Shown piece by piece: positions 6,278 to 11,820 of a stretch of DNA of 11,820 nt (its first letter is position 1; the number at the start of each line of letters is the position of its first letter). This DNA is from Bacteroidota bacterium (lineage in GTDB: Bacteria > Bacteroidota > Rhodothermia > Rhodothermales > UBA10348), in assembly GCA_027620595.1 (NCBI GenBank), contig JAQCDI010000042.1, forward strand, positions 1-11,820. The letters run 5' to 3'. Both the position numbers and the translations under genes were made by a program. The notes beneath the pieces were generated by a model. The model was not told the DNA's origin and did no database searches. It worked only from the letters and a program-made list of their open reading frames with translations.

Positions 6278-7381
6278 ATGCTGATCCAGGACCGAAGCAA
6301 ACCCCTCATTGTCGATCTCGGGGACGAACGCACCTATGAGCTCGTCTTCAGTGGATTGGTGCGCCTTCCCGACGCCATGCGTCGGGCGGGATTGCGTCCG
6401 GGACCGGTCCTGATCATTACCGATACGCACGTGGCTTCCCACTATCGCAGCCGTGTGGATGCGCTGTTGAAGGGGGACGGTTGGGATCCCCTGATCCTCA
6501 CGCTTCCCGCGGGGGAAGCCACCAAGAGCCCGAAACACCTTCAGGCCATCTACGATGCGGCCCTGGCATGGCAGATCGACCGCAAAACACCGATCCTGGC
6601 CCTTGGAGGAGGGGTAATCGGGGACCTGGCCGGTTTTGCAGCCGGCACCCTCCTGCGGGGACTGCCCTTCGTTCAGGTGCCAACCAGCCTGATTGCCCAG
6701 GTTGACAGCGCCATCGGGGGGAAGACCGGCATCAACCATGAGGTGGGCAAGAACCTGATCGGTGTTTTCCATCAGCCCCGGCTCGTATTCATCGACACCC
6801 ACCTGCTCTTCACCCTGCCCCGCCGGGAGTGGCACAGCGGACTGGCAGAGGTGGTCAAGCACGCCCTCATCAAGGACGAAGCGTTCTTTGCGTGGATGGA
6901 GTCGGAATGGCCCCGGATCCTGGCCCGGCATCCCGAGGTGGTCCCCGACCTGGTCTATCGCGCCGCATCGATCAAGGTGCGCGTCGTGAGCCGGGATGAA
7001 AAGGAAGCCGGAGAACGCATGCTCCTCAATTTCGGCCACACGTTCGGCCATGCCCTGGAGAAGTCGCTGGGGTATGGGACGTTCACCCATGGCGAGGCCG
7101 TGACCCTCGGCATGCTGGCTGCGGTGCACATGTCCCGTCGTTTCCACCGACAGGTGGACCTCCCCCGGGCGGAAGCCATCCTTCGCCAAATTCCGTTGCC
7201 CCCTGTACCGAGCTCGTTGGGATTGCCCGTCGTCCGCGAAGCCATGCTCGCGGACAAGAAGAAGGAAGGCTCCCAGCTGCGGTTCATCCTGCTGCGGAAT
7301 ATCGGACAGGCCTACGTGACGGCTGATGTGAAAGGGCACGACGTGGACGCCGCCTTGGCATTTGCCCTGGGCCGTCCGTGA
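6278..7381 (+). CDS. aroB: 3-dehydroquinate synthase
   Basis: Second enzyme of the shikimate pathway. It converts DAHP to 3-dehydroquinate in the cytoplasm using NAD and a divalent metal. The 367 residues match the usual length (about 350-370). The NAD-binding glycine motif is LALGGGVIGDLAGFAAGTLL (108-127 region). PTSLIAQVDSAIGGKTGIN (135-153) and GKNLIGVFHQP (157-167) are classic AroB blocks. Expected metal ligands are E191 (GLAEVVKHALI), H254 (NFGHTFGHALE) and H271 (THGEAV). LADKKKEG (324-331) and the following LRFILL are typical of the C-terminal domain. ATG 6278 starts the frame; no Shine-Dalgarno is visible. The stop TGA 7379-7381 overlaps the GTG start of tamB, so the two are probably co-transcribed and translationally coupled. 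No other shikimate gene is in the window. Confidence 0.97.
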   Translation: MLIQDRSKPLIVDLGDERTYELVFSGLVRLPDAMRRAGLRPGPVLIITDTHVASHYRSRVDALLKGDGWDPLILTLPAGEATKSPKHLQAIYDAALAWQIDRKTPILALGGGVIGDLAGFAAGTLLRGLPFVQVPTSLIAQVDSAIGGKTGINHEVGKNLIGVFHQPRLVFIDTHLLFTLPRREWHSGLAEVVKHALIKDEAFFAWMESEWPRILARHPEVVPDLVYRAASIKVRVVSRDEKEAGERMLLNFGHTFGHALEKSLGYGTFTHGEAVTLGMLAAVHMSRRFHRQVDLPRAEAILRQIPLPPVPSSLGLPVVREAMLADKKKEGSQLRFILLRNIGQAYVTADVKGHDVDAALAFALGRP

Positions 7382-10300
7382 GCGTATCCCTCGTGGGTCA
7401 TATTTCCAGGCGAACCCTGAACATCGGGCTTGCCTTCGTCGTGGCCCTGGTCGTGGTCTTCTTTTCCGCCACCCGGACGGAGGTTGGTCGGGAGCGCCTG
7501 GCGAGGGAAATCGAATCGCAGTTCTCCGCCCGTACCGGAGCAACGCTTTCCATCGGGCGTCTTTCGGGCAACGTCCTGCGCACACTGCGTGCGTCCGATG
7601 TGCGCATCGAGGCTCCCGACGGATACCCGCTGGCGTTCGTGGACTCCGTGGTTGTCCGTCCGCGTTGGACGTCCTTCCTTAGACGGGATATCTCGGTCCA
7701 TCGCATCGACCTATTCCACCCCGTCGTCCGGATCGGCACCGACCCCTCGGGTGCGTCCCTGTGGGCCTTCCTGACTTCGCCTGAAACCGTCGACTCCACC
7801 GGTGCGCCACCCCCTGCATCCAACTGGCGATTCCGCAATGCGGCCCTCGGCATCCGGGGTGGTCGACTCGAAATGGCAGGCGCGCCGCCGAAGCTCCTCG
7901 ACCTCCTTCGATTCGATGGCGTGGCCGATGTGGATCTGGAGGCCGTGGTGGACTGGTCAGACAGAGGACGGCAGTTCGACCTGCTCTCCCTCAGCGCGCT
8001 CCTGCCCGCCAGCGGGATAAAGGTCCTGGAGGCCGCCATGCAGGTCGTAGTGGATGCCAACGAACTCACCGTCAGAAGGGCCGTTGTCCGCACGGGGACC
8101 TCTGACCTCCTTTGGCGGGGCAGCTTGGACAGGGCGTCCGATCCCATTCTTTTCGAGGATCGCGGATTCCAGATCGAAATCGAATCCTCGACAATGGATA
8201 CCGACGAATGGCGTGCCCTATGGCCCGAATTGCCGCTGCACGGGCGCCCGAACGTTGAACTGCATCTGCAGGGTCAGCTATCCGACCTGACCCTGGCGTG
8301 GGCCCGACTTGGACTCGGTTCGTCCCGCGCCGAACTCAGCGGTACGTTCGCCGGGTATCCCGGACCCGTTCGGGTGGACATGTCCGTCAACAACACGTCC
8401 ATCGCCGCGCCTGACCTTCGAGCCCTCCTGCCAGACCTCCGCATGGCCAGGAATCTGCGCGCGGACATCTCGGATTTTCAGCTCTATGCCACCGGCCTGG
8501 TCGACCTTGAGGCCTCCCCGTCCACACGCTGGGACGTCCGCAGCTCCTTCACCATGGAGTCCCTGGCCGGATCCCTCAGTGGATCGGGGTACGTCTCGGG
8601 TGCGCTGGCTGACACGCTGCGTCACGACGTGAACCTGAGGGTGGACCAACTCGACGCCCAACCCTGGACCAACAATCCCCGGTGGCAGACCAGCCTCACG
8701 GGCCTCATCACAGCGCGTGGGTGGATGTCGGGATCCATCCGTGATACCCACTCGGATCTGACGGCCCGTCTGGAAGAGGTCCGTTGGCAGGAACGTCGAG
8801 CCGACAGCCTAACCCTCGCCCTGGAAGTCCGACCCGGAAGTCTGTCCGGGCAGACGGACATCTTCACCGGAGCGGGTTCGATCAAGAACCGGCTTGCCCT
8901 GCTGGCACAGCCTGACGGAGCACCGCAACTGGAAATGGAAATGCGGTGGGAGGATGCCGATGTGGGCCCCTTGCTGGGCCGTCCCGAGATCGCGTCCCGC
9001 ATCAACGCCACGGTGGCGGCTTCGGGCCTGTTGGAATGGGGTACGGCATCCAACGGCCACTTCAGAGCGGACGTGGCCCCCTCCATGATGTCCCTCGATG
9101 GGGATTCTGTTGCGGTGTCCCCCCACTCGATCGAGGCCTGGCTCCGACAGCCCGGCGGAGCCGACCCGCTGCTCGACATCCGCTCTGACATGGCCGATCT
9201 GCGCATGCATGGGGATATTCCCGTGTCCACGGTGTGGACCTTGGGAAGGTCGTGGGCTGCTGCCTTGCGCTCCTCCATCGACGCCGAGAGGCGGAAATCC
9301 CGGAATCAGCGTATCGATGATGCCGTGGATCCCGCCATCCTGTTGACCGAATGGCTGACAGATGACGCTGCGAGGAGTGTCCTTCCGACCGACATGCCGG
9401 CAGCCCATACCTCCATCGAAATACAGCTCCACGACGGACCGCTTTTCAGCGCCCTTTCCCCTGCCTTTCCCCGACTTCACGGAAGCGGTTTCCTGTCGGC
9501 GGACCTGACATGGTCGGCAGATTCCCTGCATGCGAACCTTGAGGCGGGGAGCATCTCGACATGGGGTATGCAGGACATGATCCTGGCCCGCCCGGAGCTT
9601 GGGATGACCCTTGCTGTCGGCCGAAATGCCAACCTCATCCCGTCGATGCGGGGCTCGATCAGGGCCCGGTCCGACACGCTTCGCAGCACGGTTCTGGGCA
9701 TCGTTCGCCCTCGTCTGGACCTGGACATCCGCAATGGCACGGGACGCGGCGTGTTGGCGACGGATGCGGCCGGTCGGCTTGACAGTACGCGCCTGGAGGT
9801 CACCTGGACGCACCAGCCAGAGTTCAATGACTTTCGCCTGGAATCGGTGGATGTGCGGGCCGGGAAGGGCCTGTGGGCCCTTTCCCGGCCCGCACTATTC
9901 CGCGTTTTCGGAGATGCAACCTCCCTCGACAGCCTCCGGCTGGCCTTTTCCGAGGAAGGCGTTCCTTCAGGACAGGCCGTTTCCGCCTCCGGCGTGCTGT
10001 CCGCGCTCCCCACGGATTCCTTGTCGGTAACCCTCGAATCCCTCCTCCTTCGGCCCTTGTCAGGGTTCCTGGGATGGAATCGCACGCTCGGAGGGCAGGT
10101 GGATGGCCAGGTGCTCATTCGCGGAGGACTTTCCGAACCCCGGATCACCGGTGAATTGGATGCCGCGCAGCTTTCGCTGGATCAGTACCTCCTGGGCAAT
10201 GTCCGACTGACCAGCGAATACCTACGCTCCCGGCCGGATGTGGCGGTCTCCCTGCGGCTCGATCCGTTGCCGCCGGATGATCGGGCGGTGCTGCTGGGAA

Positions 10301-11820
10301 CCCAGGTGCCGGCTGTTGTGCTTCAGAACGACCTGTCCGTATCGGGGGATCTGCGCCTTCCGGGACGGGATCCGGACGGAGCACTGAACCTGAATGTGGA
10401 AATAGACCGCGCAGACGTTTTCTGGATGAAATACCTCTTCCCGGAGGCCCTCGGCGAGGTATCCGGTTTCCTTAGTGGCAGCGGCCGCATCGGAGGCTCC
10501 TTCACCTACCCCGTTTTCGACGTCAGCCTGGGCGTCCTCGACGGACGCTTCCGGATTCCCTATACGCAGGTCACCTACGAGGCTTCGGGGTCCCTTCGGG
10601 TGGATCGAACCGCCATCCATTTCGCGCCGCTCCAGGTGCGGGATGCCACGGGCGGTCGGGCTGATATCACAGGGCGGCTCCTCTTCAATGATTACACGAG
10701 CTTTTCCTTCGATATCGATGGCGCGCTTGATGAACTCCAGATAATGAATGTGGGCCAATCGGAACAGCTGCCGTTTTACGGATTCATCTGGGCATCGGGC
10801 AACATGGAACTCACGGGCCCGCTCTTCGACGCTCGCCTCGTAACGGCCAATGGCCGCACGCGCGACGATTCCGAGTTGTTCATTCCGATAAACGAGGAGA
10901 CCTCCGAAACAGACCAGGCCTTCATCATCTTCGAGGACACCCCGGGGGTGATCCCCGATTTTGATCAGCTCCAGACCCGCTCGTCCATCCTGCAGAAGCG
11001 TCCCACCTCGGAGCGCCAGTTCCTGGATGGATTGAGCCTGGACCTGAACATCGATGCCCCGCCGGGATCCACCGTGCATCTCGTCATCGACCCGCTCCTC
11101 GGGGATGTGATCAACGCCGTTTCCCAGGGGGAGGTGCAGATCATCCTGGAAGACGACGAATTCCAGGTCTTCGGGCGGTTGGATGTGACCAGTGGGGATT
11201 ACCAATTCACAGCCGGAGAGCTGTTCATCAAGACCTTCCAGATCAATCCGGGGGGATCCATCGAATGGAACGGCGATCCCGTCAACGCCACGCTGGACAT
11301 CCCGGCATCCTATCGCACCCGCGCCTCCCGGGCCGGCCTTCCGGGGACCGAAGGAGAGCGTCCCGGGGTAATCCCCCTGATCGTGAACCTGCAGATCGAT
11401 GGAACCGTCGAGTCGCCGGAAGTGGACCTCTCGCTGGCCATTGATAGATCCAACCAGAATGTGATCGGAGACTATCAGGCCATCGAAGCGGTACTCAACC
11501 AGCCCGACCGGGCCACGGAGTACGCCACGAGCGTGCTCATCCTGAATTCCTTCCAGCTGACCACGGAGAACATCACCACGGACAGTGGAGGCCAGCTGGC
11601 CTTCAACAGTGTATCACAGCTGGTAACTGCCCAGCTCAATCGGTTCCTGGCTTCTGCCCTCCCCAACGTGGACTTCTCCTTCGGCTTGCAAGGAGAGTCG
11701 GCCCAGGACCTCGACGTGACCTACGGGGTGGCACTGCGCCTTCTCAATGAGCGCCTCATCATCCGCGGGGAAGGTGTCTACCAGGGTGCCCGCTCCGCCG
11801 ACAATGTCCGCACGTCTGAC
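7378..11820 (+). CDS. tamB: TamB-family translocation/assembly module protein, 3' end outside window
   Basis: Very large envelope protein. TamB is anchored in the inner membrane and spans the periplasm as a long beta groove; it is implicated in phospholipid transport to, or protein assembly in, the outer membrane. The frame is open from GTG 7378 for 1481 residues with no stop before the window ends. Residues 14-31 (LNIGLAFVVALVVVFFSA) are a single membrane anchor after a basic start. An AsmA-like segment follows (RLAREIESQFSARTGATLSI, then GRLSGN). The rest alternates short beta-strand-like stretches, broken by a helix-prone charged segment at about 620-665. The DUF490-type C-terminal domain starts near 1060. 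It includes HLVIDPLLGDVINAVSQGEV (1234-1253), GRLDVTSGDYQFTAG (1266-1280) and SVSQLVTAQLNRFLAS (1411-1426), all close to Bacteroidota TamB. Probably fewer than 100 residues are missing. GTG 7393 is an alternative start; the first in-frame ATG is far downstream and would lose the anchor. Confidence 0.9.
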   Translation, partial: MSVSLVGHISRRTLNIGLAFVVALVVVFFSATRTEVGRERLAREIESQFSARTGATLSIGRLSGNVLRTLRASDVRIEAPDGYPLAFVDSVVVRPRWTSFLRRDISVHRIDLFHPVVRIGTDPSGASLWAFLTSPETVDSTGAPPPASNWRFRNAALGIRGGRLEMAGAPPKLLDLLRFDGVADVDLEAVVDWSDRGRQFDLLSLSALLPASGIKVLEAAMQVVVDANELTVRRAVVRTGTSDLLWRGSLDRASDPILFEDRGFQIEIESSTMDTDEWRALWPELPLHGRPNVELHLQGQLSDLTLAWARLGLGSSRAELSGTFAGYPGPVRVDMSVNNTSIAAPDLRALLPDLRMARNLRADISDFQLYATGLVDLEASPSTRWDVRSSFTMESLAGSLSGSGYVSGALADTLRHDVNLRVDQLDAQPWTNNPRWQTSLTGLITARGWMSGSIRDTHSDLTARLEEVRWQERRADSLTLALEVRPGSLSGQTDIFTGAGSIKNRLALLAQPDGAPQLEMEMRWEDADVGPLLGRPEIASRINATVAASGLLEWGTASNGHFRADVAPSMMSLDGDSVAVSPHSIEAWLRQPGGADPLLDIRSDMADLRMHGDIPVSTVWTLGRSWAAALRSSIDAERRKSRNQRIDDAVDPAILLTEWLTDDAARSVLPTDMPAAHTSIEIQLHDGPLFSALSPAFPRLHGSGFLSADLTWSADSLHANLEAGSISTWGMQDMILARPELGMTLAVGRNANLIPSMRGSIRARSDTLRSTVLGIVRPRLDLDIRNGTGRGVLATDAAGRLDSTRLEVTWTHQPEFNDFRLESVDVRAGKGLWALSRPALFRVFGDATSLDSLRLAFSEEGVPSGQAVSASGVLSALPTDSLSVTLESLLLRPLSGFLGWNRTLGGQVDGQVLIRGGLSEPRITGELDAAQLSLDQYLLGNVRLTSEYLRSRPDVAVSLRLDPLPPDDRAVLLGTQVPAVVLQNDLSVSGDLRLPGRDPDGALNLNVEIDRADVFWMKYLFPEALGEVSGFLSGSGRIGGSFTYPVFDVSLGVLDGRFRIPYTQVTYEASGSLRVDRTAIHFAPLQVRDATGGRADITGRLLFNDYTSFSFDIDGALDELQIMNVGQSEQLPFYGFIWASGNMELTGPLFDARLVTANGRTRDDSELFIPINEETSETDQAFIIFEDTPGVIPDFDQLQTRSSILQKRPTSERQFLDGLSLDLNIDAPPGSTVHLVIDPLLGDVINAVSQGEVQIILEDDEFQVFGRLDVTSGDYQFTAGELFIKTFQINPGGSIEWNGDPVNATLDIPASYRTRASRAGLPGTEGERPGVIPLIVNLQIDGTVESPEVDLSLAIDRSNQNVIGDYQAIEAVLNQPDRATEYATSVLILNSFQLTTENITTDSGGQLAFNSVSQLVTAQLNRFLASALPNVDFSFGLQGESAQDLDVTYGVALRLLNERLIIRGEGVYQGARSADNVRTSD

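Noticed and set aside
6209..7585. Open frame of 458 codons on the minus strand opposite aroB
   Set aside because: It mirrors aroB and the beginning of tamB, both supported by clear family motifs. No domain is visible in the translation.
10222..11205. Open frame of 327 codons on the minus strand opposite tamB
   Set aside because: It lies entirely inside the continuous tamB frame, which matches the TamB C-terminal family there. It is a codon-bias shadow.

Overview
The window is dense, G+C-rich bacterial chromosome from a diderm (Gram-negative) organism. It carries an RND efflux permease, a periplasm-spanning TamB, and a meso-diaminopimelate-type murein recycling ligase. The best lineage guess is a high-G+C member of the Bacteroidota/Rhodothermota group. 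The TamB C-terminal half and the loop before the last RND membrane helix look like versions from that group. Only one of the seven visible starts has a clear Shine-Dalgarno sequence, which also fits. This placement is inference from remembered family resemblance, not from a search.

Layout. Positions 1-1263 (+) are the C-terminal 420 residues of an RND permease cut by the window edge. Next (+) come mpl (1299-2774), a 126-nt gap with a 20-nt-periodic repeat, an unrecognised 302-residue gene (2901-3809), and an enolase-superfamily dipeptide epimerase (3809-4834) overlapping it by one base. A two-gene block follows on the minus strand: an MnmM/YtqB-type tRNA methyltransferase (6212-5610), then an NRDE/TANGO2-family protein (5610-4843), again overlapping by one base. 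This block converges on the epimerase with an 8-nt gap. A 65-nt divergent spacer (6213-6277) leads to aroB (6278-7381, +). A very large tamB (7378-11820, +) overlaps aroB in a GTGA arrangement and runs off the right edge without a stop.

How the genes fit together. Mpl joins recovered murein tripeptide to UDP-MurNAc, and an L-Ala-D/L-Glu epimerase feeds the Ala-Glu dipeptide of the same tripeptide into catabolism. The pair therefore forms a murein-peptide recycling island. The unknown gene sits between them and is translationally coupled to the epimerase, which makes it the best candidate here for something undescribed. aroB (shikimate pathway) and tamB (envelope lipid transport or outer-membrane assembly) have no obvious biochemical link, but their overlap predicts one transcript. 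I see no tRNA or rRNA gene, CRISPR array, insertion sequence, prophage gene or pseudogene. Apart from the candidate system around the unknown gene, this looks like core chromosome.
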